Shown here: piece by piece, positions 1-5,592 of the stretch
Numbering within the stretch: position 1 is the first letter of the stretch
Layout: each line of letters begins with the position of its first letter
From: a bacterium
GTDB taxonomy: Bacteria; Bipolaricaulota; Bipolaricaulia; UBA7950; UBA9294
Assembly (NCBI GenBank): GCA_030671645.1
Contig: DAOVHV010000077.1
Coordinates: 1-5,807, forward strand
DNA: 5,807 nucleotides
Direction of reading: 5' to 3'
Program-made: the position numbers and the translations under genes
The notes under the pieces: model-generated
What the model was told of the DNA's origin: nothing
The model's database searches: none
Seen by the model: only the letters and a program-made list of their open reading frames with translations

Positions 1-183
1 CAAACCGGCCACACCCAGCTCAACTTCAAACCCCGCCTTCTCCAGCTCGGAGGCCAGCAGTTCAGATGCGAAGACCTCTTCGTTCTTGACTTCGGGATGT
101 TCGAAGATCTCTCGGCTCACAGTCCGTAATTGGTTTTCCATCCGGTCGACGGCTTCTCGCACTTGGGTTTGTCGATCGCTCAT
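1..183 (-). CDS. M20-family amidohydrolase/peptidase, N-terminal fragment
   Basis: The first 61 codons of a gene that continues past the left edge; M20 proteins of this type are usually about 400-480 residues. The fragment shows the M20 N-terminus: a helix (residues 1-20), then the segment IFEHPEVKNEE, in which the HPE tripeptide is typical of AbgB/HmrA-like amidohydrolases, then an amphipathic helix and GFEVELGVAGL leading into the first beta strand. The metal-binding His, Asp and Glu residues lie beyond the edge, so catalysis cannot be judged. Family members are cytoplasmic metal-dependent hydrolases that cleave N-acyl or peptide amide bonds of amino acids. The ATG overlaps the racemase stop as ATGA and has an AAGGAG ribosome site five bases upstream, inside the racemase gene, so the two are probably translationally coupled. 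The substrate is unknown. Confidence 0.85.
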   Translation of the reverse strand, partial: MSDRQTQVREAVDRMENQLRTVSREIFEHPEVKNEEVFASELLASELEKAGFEVELGVAGL

Positions 184-935
184 TCGTTCTCCTTACTTTC
201 GAATTCATTCTCGTTTTTCAGTGCCATTTGCATCGACGCCTCGACCAGACAATCGAGCGCATCGATCCATTCGATCGGCATGCCGTCACCGGGGATCAGA
301 GAGACCTCCGTACATCCGGCAATGACCGCTTCGGCGCCTCGATCGGCCAGTCGGCCGACGATGGCAGCGGCGTGCTCGCACACCGAAGCTCCCGGCCCAC
401 CTGCCTTGACGCGTCGAATCATGTCCATCACCAGTTGTTGATCCTCTTCAGCTGGTGTGATCAGTTCGATGTCTCGCTGATCGCAGGCCGTCCGATACAG
501 TTCGGCGCGTACGGTTCCCGTGGTGGCCAGCAATCCCACCTTCCTCACCGTGATCACACGTACTGTTTCCTCAATCATGTCAATGAAAGGGACGGACACA
601 GCGTCGCGAATGGCGGCTTGAAAAACGTGGCCCGTATTGCACGGCATGGTGAGGAAATCGGCCCCTGAGGCCGCCAACCCGCGCGCCATGTCCGCAAGCG
701 CCGGTCCGGGATCGGGGCCACGGCCGAAGATGGCTTCCGTTCGATCGGGCACGTGAGGGTTGTTGTCGATGAGGATTCGCAGATGGGCCTGATCGACGGC
801 CGCCGGGGTCGCCGCCACCAAACGGCGGAAGAACTCGATGGTGGCCGCCGGCCCCATTCCTCCAAGAATTCCGATCGTCCTACTCGGCGCTTGTTTCCCA
901 GCTTGGATCATTCGACCTCGATTCTCATTCACCAT
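180..935 (-). CDS. aspartate/glutamate racemase family protein
   Basis: A 251-residue cytoplasmic PLP-independent racemase, normal length for the family. Seen: the N-terminal signature TIGILGGMGPAAT (residues 20-32), the first catalytic cysteine in MPCNTGH (Cys99) and the second in AGCTEVSLI (Cys208). Both halves of the two-base mechanism are thus present and the enzyme is probably active. The family swaps L- and D-aspartate, glutamate or similar acids; the exact substrate cannot be read from sequence. CNTGH replaces the commoner CNTAH. The start is uncertain: Met1 (933-935) has only a weak GAAGAA upstream, while Met9 (909-911) has GAGGT close by and would remove an 11-base overlap with the small upstream ORF. 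The gene is followed by the M20 peptidase with an ATGA overlap, suggesting shared use in amino-acid breakdown. The last ten or so residues are acidic and unconserved-looking. Confidence 0.92.
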   Translation of the reverse strand: MVNENRGRMIQAGKQAPSRTIGILGGMGPAATIEFFRRLVAATPAAVDQAHLRILIDNNPHVPDRTEAIFGRGPDPGPALADMARGLAASGADFLTMPCNTGHVFQAAIRDAVSVPFIDMIEETVRVITVRKVGLLATTGTVRAELYRTACDQRDIELITPAEEDQQLVMDMIRRVKAGGPGASVCEHAAAIVGRLADRGAEAVIAGCTEVSLIPGDGMPIEWIDALDCLVEASMQMALKNENEFESKENE

Positions 936-1107
936 CCCAATTCTTCAAACGCGAAGCGTTTCGATCCTTACTACGCTCTGCGTAGCGACTCTTATACGCG
1001 ATCAGAGCCGACGCTACCAGGCACGGCGAATCCGTGTCAAGGATCGGTATGTAGTCGGACAATTCGAACGTTTCAAGTTCGGCGTCGTAGTACGGTTTCC
1101 ACTCCAT
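925..1107 (-). CDS. small hypothetical protein, 60 codons, doubtful
   Basis: An open frame from ATG (1105-1107) to TGA (925-927). It overlaps the longer racemase start by 11 bases, in line with the tight packing of this strand. The predicted protein has an acidic, tyrosine-rich N-terminal half, a short apolar stretch (PCLVASALIAY, about residues 28-38) and a basic C-terminal tail. I do not recognise it. For it: position, reading direction and codon choice like its neighbours. Against it: no ribosome site before the ATG, and its C-terminal third is encoded by two palindromes that may be a regulatory or repeat element. It could be a real leader protein, the remnant of a longer gene, or chance, in which case the divergent regulatory region spans 936-1198. 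Confidence 0.4.
   Translation of the reverse strand: MEWKPYYDAELETFELSDYIPILDTDSPCLVASALIAYKSRYAERSKDRNASRLKNWDGE
947..985. repeat. two tandem 15-base palindromes sharing an ACGC-N3-GCGT core
   Basis: Two perfect inverted repeats: 947-961 reads AAACGC GAA GCGTTT and 971-985 reads CTACGC TCT GCGTAG. Each has 6-base arms and a 3-base spacer, with the same inner core, and their centres are exactly 24 bases apart. They end 12 bases before the longer racemase start. They could be hairpins in the mRNA that affect racemase translation, paired operator sites for a dimeric regulator, or a REP-like dispersed element. The sequence alone does not decide. Confidence 0.6.
1022..1040 (-). promoter_or_regulatory. 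palindrome next to a TTGACA box, possible control site
   Basis: The plus strand holds CACGG CGAAT CCGTG (1022-1036), a perfect 5-base inverted repeat. The minus strand reads a consensus -35 hexamer TTGACA at 1040-1035, overlapping one arm. The best -10 at normal spacing is only TAGCGT after 18 bases, and a better TATAAG (996-991) lies too far away to pair with it. It may be a racemase promoter with an overlapping operator, but it would lie inside the doubtful 60-codon ORF. Confidence 0.2.
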
Positions 1108-1198
1108 GGCTGCTCAACCATACGCGCAGCCCGTGTGACATGCTAGATAGATGCGTCGTAGATGCCGACTGGATAGACTGACACCGAAAGGAGTTCAC
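1108..1198. promoter_or_regulatory. divergent intergenic region upstream of the S9 peptidase operon
   Basis: A 91-base gap between the minus-strand unit and the plus-strand operon, so it probably carries a promoter for the S9 gene and perhaps one for the other side. On the plus strand GTGACA (1135-1140) matches five of six bases of the -35 consensus, but the hexamer 18 bases on (TAGATG, 1159-1164) is weak. The AAAGGAG at 1187-1193, five bases before the ATG at 1199, is a strong ribosome site and fixes that start. I see no clear operator palindrome here. Confidence 0.35.
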
Positions 1199-3157
1199 AT
1201 GAAACCCGTTCAAATCGAGGATCTGTTCGATTATCGGTTTCTTTCCGCAGTGGAGATTGCCCCGAATGGCGAGTGGGCAGCGTTCGTGGTCAAGCATGCC
1301 GATGTGGAAGAAAATGATTATCACTCCGACATCTACTTGACCCACTTGTCGAGGCCTGAGGTCCGTCGGCTTACCACTTCGGGCAAGGACGGGCCGTATG
1401 CCTGGGAGGTATCCGGGGACTCCATGCTGTTTGCGTCCAAGCGTCGTGAAGATACCGAAGGAAGCTCGCTTTATCGCATTCGTGTGTCTGGTGGCGAAGC
1501 CGAGTTCGCGTTCAAGCTTCCTCACAAGGCCGAGGCTTTCCAGCCGCTGCCCGACGGACGTATCTTGTTCACGGCTCGCATTCCCTTGGACGACGAGCCG
1601 GACAAGGATGCCAGCGACGCCAACGACACCAGCGATTACGAGGTTCTGGAAGAGATCCCGTTCTGGCAGAACGGGAAGGGCTTCACCAGCCGGAAACGCG
1701 TTCGCCTGTTCCTTTTCGATCCGAAATCCGAAGAACTAGTTGTGCTGACCGAACCGGAACTGGAGATTCAATCGTTCGATTGGATTGGGGATCGCATCGT
1801 CTATGTCGCCCGGCGGTTCCCCGGGAAAGCCGAACTCACGGACGAACTGTGGATTCACGATCTTGTTTCCAACAAAGGTCAGTGTCTGTCCAAGGACAAA
1901 CTCACGCTCGGCGAAACCCGGTTCCTCGACAAGGACTCCTTAATCGTGTTGGCTTCGGACATGGCTCGATATGGCCGTGGGCAAAACCGCGAACTGCTGC
2001 TGTATGACGTGCCCAATCGAACCAGCCGCAGCTTGACTCCGGATTGGGATCGGTCGGTCGGGAACTCGGTGGTGGCCGATTGCCGCCACGGCGGCGGCCC
2101 CATGCTTCGTGCCCACGATGGATTCGCCTATATGACCATCACCGAACGTTCGAGATCCAAAGTCGTTCGCATCTCCCGCGATGGAGAGATTGCGGTCATC
2201 GCCGAACCCAATGGCTCCGTCGATGCGTTCGCGGTCAAGAGCGGCACTGTTCTGTGTGTCGAACTTCGTCCCGATGCCTTGCACGAACTCTATGCTTACG
2301 ACCATGACGGCGTACGTACGCTGACGGCGTTGAACGAGAAGAGCTTGGCCGAGCGGAGCGTGTCGCCACCCGAGGCGTTCTCGGTAATGTCGGGAAACAC
2401 GAAACTGGATGCGTGGATCGTGAGGCCGGTTGACTTCGATCCAAGGATGAGATATCCCACCATCCTGACGATTCACGGCGGACCGAGAGCCTCGTTCGGC
2501 GACGTGTTCTTCCACGAGATGCAGTTCTTGGCCGGACGTGGCTATGCACTGATCTACACCAACCCCCGAGGGTCGTCGGGGCGGGGCGACGACTTCGCCG
2601 ATCTGCGAGAGAAGTACGGCACCATCGACTATGACGATCTGATGAACGTGGTTGATAGCGCCATCGAGAAGTATGCGTTCGTCGATGCCGACCGCCTCGG
2701 GGTCATGGGAGGATCCTACGGAGGCTTCATGACCAACTGGGTCATCGGCCAAACCGATCGCTTCAAAGCGGCTGTGTCTCAACGTTCCATCTCCAACTGG
2801 ATCTGCAAGTTCAACACCACCGACATCGGCTACTTCTTCAACAAAGACGCCATAGGAACCGATCCTTGGGAAGAGAGCGGAGCCGATAAGCTGTGGTGGC
2901 ACTCCCCGCTCAAATACGCAAACAAGGCCGTGACGCCTACGTTGTTCATCCACTCAGAGCAGGACTACCGCTGCTGGCTGGCCGAGGGCTTGCAGATGTT
3001 CACGGCCCTACGCTACCACGGCGTGAACAGCCGCTTGGTGCTGTTCCGCGAAGAAAATCACGAGCTGTCGCGATCCGGGAAACCGAAGCATCGCGCACGG
3101 CGGCTTCGGGAAATGCTCGATTGGTATGATCGATATCTCAATCTCAAAACTGAATGA
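1199..3157 (+). CDS. S9 family peptidase (prolyl oligopeptidase / acylaminoacyl-peptidase type, YuxL-like)
   Basis: A 652-residue serine peptidase. The N-terminal ~390 residues look like the family's beta-propeller, with repeated blade-like strands such as IYLTHLSRPEVRRLTTSG and SLYRIRVSGGEAEF. The C-terminal alpha/beta-hydrolase domain has HGGP (426-429, oxyanion region), a YTNPRGSSGRGDDF segment, the nucleophile elbow GGSYGG with Ser506, the acid Asp589 in HSEQD and the base His621 in ENHELSRSGKP, so the triad is complete. No signal peptide or membrane helix is visible, so it should be cytoplasmic. Relatives remove dipeptides or N-acylated residues from short peptides, with the propeller screening out folded proteins. 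Size and motifs resemble Bacillus YuxL and archaeal acylaminoacyl peptidases. I chose ATG 1199 over an in-frame ATG at 1151 because AAAGGAG lies five bases upstream and MKPVQIEDL begins like family members. It is first in an operon with the PLP enzyme. Confidence 0.95.
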   Translation: MKPVQIEDLFDYRFLSAVEIAPNGEWAAFVVKHADVEENDYHSDIYLTHLSRPEVRRLTTSGKDGPYAWEVSGDSMLFASKRREDTEGSSLYRIRVSGGEAEFAFKLPHKAEAFQPLPDGRILFTARIPLDDEPDKDASDANDTSDYEVLEEIPFWQNGKGFTSRKRVRLFLFDPKSEELVVLTEPELEIQSFDWIGDRIVYVARRFPGKAELTDELWIHDLVSNKGQCLSKDKLTLGETRFLDKDSLIVLASDMARYGRGQNRELLLYDVPNRTSRSLTPDWDRSVGNSVVADCRHGGGPMLRAHDGFAYMTITERSRSKVVRISRDGEIAVIAEPNGSVDAFAVKSGTVLCVELRPDALHELYAYDHDGVRTLTALNEKSLAERSVSPPEAFSVMSGNTKLDAWIVRPVDFDPRMRYPTILTIHGGPRASFGDVFFHEMQFLAGRGYALIYTNPRGSSGRGDDFADLREKYGTIDYDDLMNVVDSAIEKYAFVDADRLGVMGGSYGGFMTNWVIGQTDRFKAAVSQRSISNWICKFNTTDIGYFFNKDAIGTDPWEESGADKLWWHSPLKYANKAVTPTLFIHSEQDYRCWLAEGLQMFTALRYHGVNSRLVLFREENHELSRSGKPKHRARRLREMLDWYDRYLNLKTE

Positions 3158-3162
3158 GGTGA
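3156..3162 (+). promoter_or_regulatory. ribosome binding site overlapping the S9 stop codon
   Basis: GAGGTGA begins inside the TGA stop of the S9 gene and ends four bases before the next ATG (3167). A ribosome finishing the peptidase covers this site, so the two proteins are probably translationally coupled. It also fixes the start of the PLP enzyme. Confidence 0.75.
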
Positions 3163-3166
3163 CCGC

Positions 3167-4198
3167 ATGCAGCTAGGAGGCATTCCGCGGCTCCGTTTGG
3201 GTGAATTCCCGACGCCGCTTCAGGAGCTGAAGAATCTGGGACGCGAGCTTGGCGGGCCGCGGATCTTCGTGAAGCGCGACGATCAGACCGGCCTTGGATT
3301 GGGAGGCAACAAGCTACGCAAGCTGGAATACGCGCTCGCCGAAGCGGCTGCCCAAGGAGCAACCGCCGTCATTACGGTGGGTGGTCCTCAATCCAATCAC
3401 TTGCGCCTGACCACAGCCGCGTGCAATAAGCTGGGACTCAAGACGGTCCTGGTGATTCGCGGCAAGCTGCCTGAGAAGCCTTCGGGCAATCTGCTCATCG
3501 ATCACATTTGGGGCCCGTCGGAGATCCATTACGTCGGTGCCGACGGCTTTCCTTCCAAGGGCGAGCTGGACCGCGTCGCAGACGAGAAGGCCGACGAGAT
3601 CGCTGAGCGGCTACGCTCAGAAGGCGAGGTTCCCTACTTCATACCCAATGGCTGCCGCGCCATCCACGGTGCCATGGGCTATGCCGGTTGTGTGCTGGAG
3701 TTGGTCGGGCAGTTTCGTGATCGACAGCTGTCTCCGACCGCCGTGTTCACGGCTGTAGGAACGTCGAGCACGTATACCGGTTTGGTCCTCGGAGCGCACT
3801 TGTTTACACAGGACCAACTCAGCATCGTCGGCATCAGCGTGGCCAATGCCTCGGACATTGTCAGCGAACGGGTGGTTCGGCAATTGAACCAAGCCGCCGA
3901 GGTTTTCAAACTGAAGACGAAGGTTTCGCGCGAAGCGATCGTCGTTCTCGATCAGTACGTCGGAGACGGGTACGGCATTCCCACTACCGCCATGAAGGAA
4001 GCGGTGCTGATGACGGCACGGGCCGAGGGTGTGTTGCTCGATCCCGTGTACACCGGCAAGGCGATGGCAGGGTTGATCGATCGCGTCCGCGCCGGTGACT
4101 ATACCAACGATGATGTCGTGGTTCTGCTGCACACTGGCGGCACGCCGGCTCTGTTTGCCGACAGCCAGATCGACGCGTTCATCGACGAGATTCAGTAG
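3167..4198 (+). CDS. D-cysteine desulfhydrase family PLP enzyme (DcyD / CuyA / ACC-deaminase fold)
   Basis: A 343-residue cytoplasmic PLP enzyme of the tryptophan synthase beta fold, full length. Seen: FVKRDDQTGLGLGGNKLRK with the Schiff-base Lys49, GGPQSNHLR (72-80) with the active-site Ser76-Asn77, DGYGIP (267-272), DPVYTGKAM (292-300) and HTGGTPALF near the C-terminus. ACC deaminases have Glu after the Tyr of DPVY and Leu in HLGG; here both positions are Thr, as in D-cysteine desulfhydrases. I therefore favour D-cysteine to pyruvate, H2S and ammonia. L-cysteate sulfo-lyase (CuyA) belongs to the same family and is not excluded. Odd point: the phosphate-binding loop reads GTSSTYTG (198-205), where relatives usually have G(S/T)GGTxAG. 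The gene starts 9 bases after the S9 peptidase and is probably co-transcribed. No U-tract terminator follows it directly. Confidence 0.88.
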   Translation: MQLGGIPRLRLGEFPTPLQELKNLGRELGGPRIFVKRDDQTGLGLGGNKLRKLEYALAEAAAQGATAVITVGGPQSNHLRLTTAACNKLGLKTVLVIRGKLPEKPSGNLLIDHIWGPSEIHYVGADGFPSKGELDRVADEKADEIAERLRSEGEVPYFIPNGCRAIHGAMGYAGCVLELVGQFRDRQLSPTAVFTAVGTSSTYTGLVLGAHLFTQDQLSIVGISVANASDIVSERVVRQLNQAAEVFKLKTKVSREAIVVLDQYVGDGYGIPTTAMKEAVLMTARAEGVLLDPVYTGKAMAGLIDRVRAGDYTNDDVVVLLHTGGTPALFADSQIDAFIDEIQ

Positions 4199-4232
4199 GC
4201 CCGAAGACTACCCGCACAACCTGAAATGCTGT

Positions 4233-4265
4233 CTCTCACAGAGGCGCGGAGGACGCAAAGGAGAG
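4233..4265. repeat. purine-rich CGCAGAGG-like repeat remnant bounded by CTCTC and GAGAG
   Basis: CTCTC (4233-4237) and GAGAG (4261-4265) are complementary ends. Between them are imperfect short units of the type ACAGAGG, CGCGGAGG and ACGCAAAGG. From memory, tracts of the form CTCTC-ACAGAGG-CRCRGAGG are dispersed in intergenic DNA of many environmental bacteria. This looks like one short, degraded copy and no function is known to me. Confidence 0.4.
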
Positions 4266-4313
4266 GCGATTTCAGTTACGCAGTGTAAGGACCTGAAGTA
4301 TCAACGCTGTGAA

Positions 4314-4374
4314 TCTTGCGAAATAGCAAGAGGAGAAGCCGAAGCTCCTCCTCTCACCGTGCACCGGGTGGTGC
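4314..4374 (+). other. cluster of three stem-loops, the first two competing
   Basis: Stem 1: TCTTGC (4314-4319) pairs with GCAAGA (4326-4331) around GAAATA. Stem 2: AGAGGAG (4329-4335) pairs with CTCCTCT (4348-4354), then after one mismatch AGC (4337-4339) pairs with GCT (4344-4346) around a CGAA loop. Stem 3: GCACC (4361-4365) pairs with GGTGC (4370-4374) around GGGT. Stems 1 and 2 share bases 4329-4331 and cannot both form completely. No T-run follows. Possible roles are 3'-end protection, termination for either convergent gene, or part of an unrecognised RNA or mobile element. Pairing also works on the minus strand. Confidence 0.45.
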
Positions 4375-4400
4375 TAGCTGTCTGTACAATTATGATGCCA

Positions 4401-4427
4401 GATGTCCCGGTGTTTTGGCCTGACATC
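4401..4427. repeat. inverted repeat GATGTC / GACATC
   Basis: GATGTC (4401-4406) and GACATC (4422-4427) are perfect 6-base arms around 15 bases that include TGTTTTGG. It could form a weak hairpin at the 3' end of either convergent transcript. There is no adjoining T-run and this could be chance. Confidence 0.25.
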
Positions 4428-4590
4428 CGCTCCGCGATCGGGGGACGCCGGATACAGAATCGTGAGACATAGGTTCATTCGAATCGTCAACGGTTCCAGC
4501 CCAGGTTGTTTCAGAGCCAGTGGATGCTGGATTTAGAAGGAGACGGGGAGCCATCTGGCTTGTCCGCTTATCACATGTTCCAGCTACTCC

Positions 4591-5592
4591 TTAGGTCAGG
4601 AAGGCGTGCATGGCTTGAGCCGCCCGTTTGCCGGCTCCCATTGCTTCAATGACGGTGGCAGCCCCAGTGACGATGTCACCCCCGGCATACACGCTACGGA
4701 TGCTGGTCAATCCGGTTTCCGGGTCGGCCACGATACTTCCCCACCGATTGAGATCGAGATGGGGCGTGGTTTGCGGAATCAACGGATGTGGACCGTTTCC
4801 AACAGCAATCACGACGGTGGTGGCTTCGATCTCGAATTCCGTGCCTTCAATCGGCACCGGCCGGCGGCGGCCGGAATCGTCCAGCTCGCCCAGTTCCATC
4901 TTGATGCAACGAATGGCTTTCAAATTGCCGTTCTCACCGATGAATTCGATCGGATTGGTGAGCAGCTGAAACTGAATGCCCTCTTCCTTGGCATGATGAA
5001 CTTCTTCACCACGAGCCGGGAGTTCGGCTTCGGATCGGCGATAGACGATGACCGATTCCCTGGCTCCCAACCGGAGCGCGGTTCGTGATGAGTCCATGGC
5101 CACGTTGCCGCCGCCCACAGTCACGACACGTTCCCCGACCTTGATCGGTGTGTCGTATTCCGGGAAAAGATACGCCTTCATGAGGTTGATGCGGGTCAGG
5201 AACTCGTTGGCCGAGAACACGCCGTTGAGGCTCTCGCCTGGCACGCCGAGGAATCGCGGCAGTCCGGCGCCGGTTCCGATGAACACGGCGTCGTAATCGC
5301 CGTCCAGCAGTTCCTGAACCGTGTGCGTTCGCCCGATTACCATGTTGACCTCGATGTTAACGCCCATCTCACACAAGGCACCGATTTCGCGCTGAACAAT
5401 CGCTTTAGGCAGCCGGAATTCGGGTATCCCGTACATCAGCACACCACCTGCCACGTGAAGCAACTCGAAGATGGTGACAGCATGGCCGCGACGGCGCATT
5501 TCACCGGCCACCGTCAGCCCGGCCGGACCGGCTCCGATAACAGCGATGCGCTTGCCGGTATCGGATTCGTGCATAGAGGGGGGTACGTGCAT
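4591..5592 (-). CDS. NAD(P)/FAD oxidoreductase, glutamate synthase GltA/NfnL-type, N-terminally truncated
   Basis: The open frame has 333 codons. Seen: FAD-binding GAGPAGL (20-26), GIPEFRLPKAIVQREIG (55-71), the segment FLTRINLMKAY (131-141), the NAD(P)-binding GGGNVAMD (160-167) followed by RTALRLGA, VYRRSEAELPARGEE (183-197), and the C-terminal FAD site YAGGDIVTGAATVIEA (302-317). These match homotetrameric NADPH glutamate synthase (GltA), NfnL and SudA proteins, which pass electrons from NADPH through FAD and iron-sulfur clusters. Those proteins have about 460 residues and begin with a ~120-residue cysteine-rich iron-sulfur domain. Here that domain is absent: upstream of residue ~8 the DNA switches to coding for another protein on the opposite strand. 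The ATG at 5592 (or the one at 5574) is therefore probably only the first Met in a broken gene. GGAGGT at 5609-5604 resembles a ribosome site, but 11 bases away and inside the other gene. The C-terminus is intact. Confidence 0.85.
   Translation of the reverse strand: MHVPPSMHESDTGKRIAVIGAGPAGLTVAGEMRRRGHAVTIFELLHVAGGVLMYGIPEFRLPKAIVQREIGALCEMGVNIEVNMVIGRTHTVQELLDGDYDAVFIGTGAGLPRFLGVPGESLNGVFSANEFLTRINLMKAYLFPEYDTPIKVGERVVTVGGGNVAMDSSRTALRLGARESVIVYRRSEAELPARGEEVHHAKEEGIQFQLLTNPIEFIGENGNLKAIRCIKMELGELDDSGRRRPVPIEGTEFEIEATTVVIAVGNGPHPLIPQTTPHLDLNRWGSIVADPETGLTSIRSVYAGGDIVTGAATVIEAMGAGKRAAQAMHAFLT
5575..5592. other. breakpoint between two genes cut in mid-protein
   Basis: Left of this point the minus strand encodes the flavoprotein from its first FAD motif onward; right of it the plus strand encodes the middle of a kinase-like domain. 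Neither has its expected N-terminal portion. The join lies at or near a run of six G (5578-5583). No target-site duplication, terminal inverted repeat or transposase is visible. G+C falls from about 60% on the left to about 48% over 5641-5807. This fits a chimeric assembly or a genuine recombination event. Confidence 0.6.

Larger units (their letters stand above)
4199..4590. other. convergent intergenic spacer, 392 bases, no gene recognised
   Basis: It lies between the ends of the plus-strand PLP gene and the minus-strand flavoprotein gene. No open frame here looks like a protein, and no tRNA or transposase was recognised. It holds a purine-rich repeat remnant, a cluster of three stem-loops, a longer inverted repeat (4401-4427) and small 4-base dyads at 4517-4530 and 4549-4560. 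The direct repeat GAATCGT occurs at 4457 and 4481. Neither gene has a classical hairpin-plus-T-run terminator, so termination may rely on these structures or on Rho. Confidence 0.7.

Noticed and set aside
1151..1198. Earlier in-frame ATG for the S9 peptidase, adding 16 residues
   Set aside because: The added residues (MRRRCRLDRLTPKGVH) are basic and unlike the family, there is no ribosome site before 1151, and AAAGGAG sits at the right distance from 1199.
1940..2953. Long open frame (337 codons) on the minus strand
   Set aside because: It lies wholly inside the S9 gene, which has complete motifs on the plus strand. The minus product shows no family motif and is a by-product of codon bias.
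4361..4385. GCACC-GGGT-GGTGC as a Rho-independent terminator
   Set aside because: The hairpin is only five pairs long, and neither strand has a T-run after it.
4095..4472. Plus-strand open frame running from the end of the PLP gene into the spacer
   Set aside because: Its first part is an out-of-frame reading of the PLP gene and the rest reads through the purine repeat and stem-loops. No motif and no ribosome site support it.
4199..4590. Transposon, intron, tRNA or CRISPR in the spacer
   Set aside because: There are no cloverleaf arms, no regularly spaced identical repeats, no transposase frame and no recognisable intron domain. Only short stems and one repeat remnant are visible.
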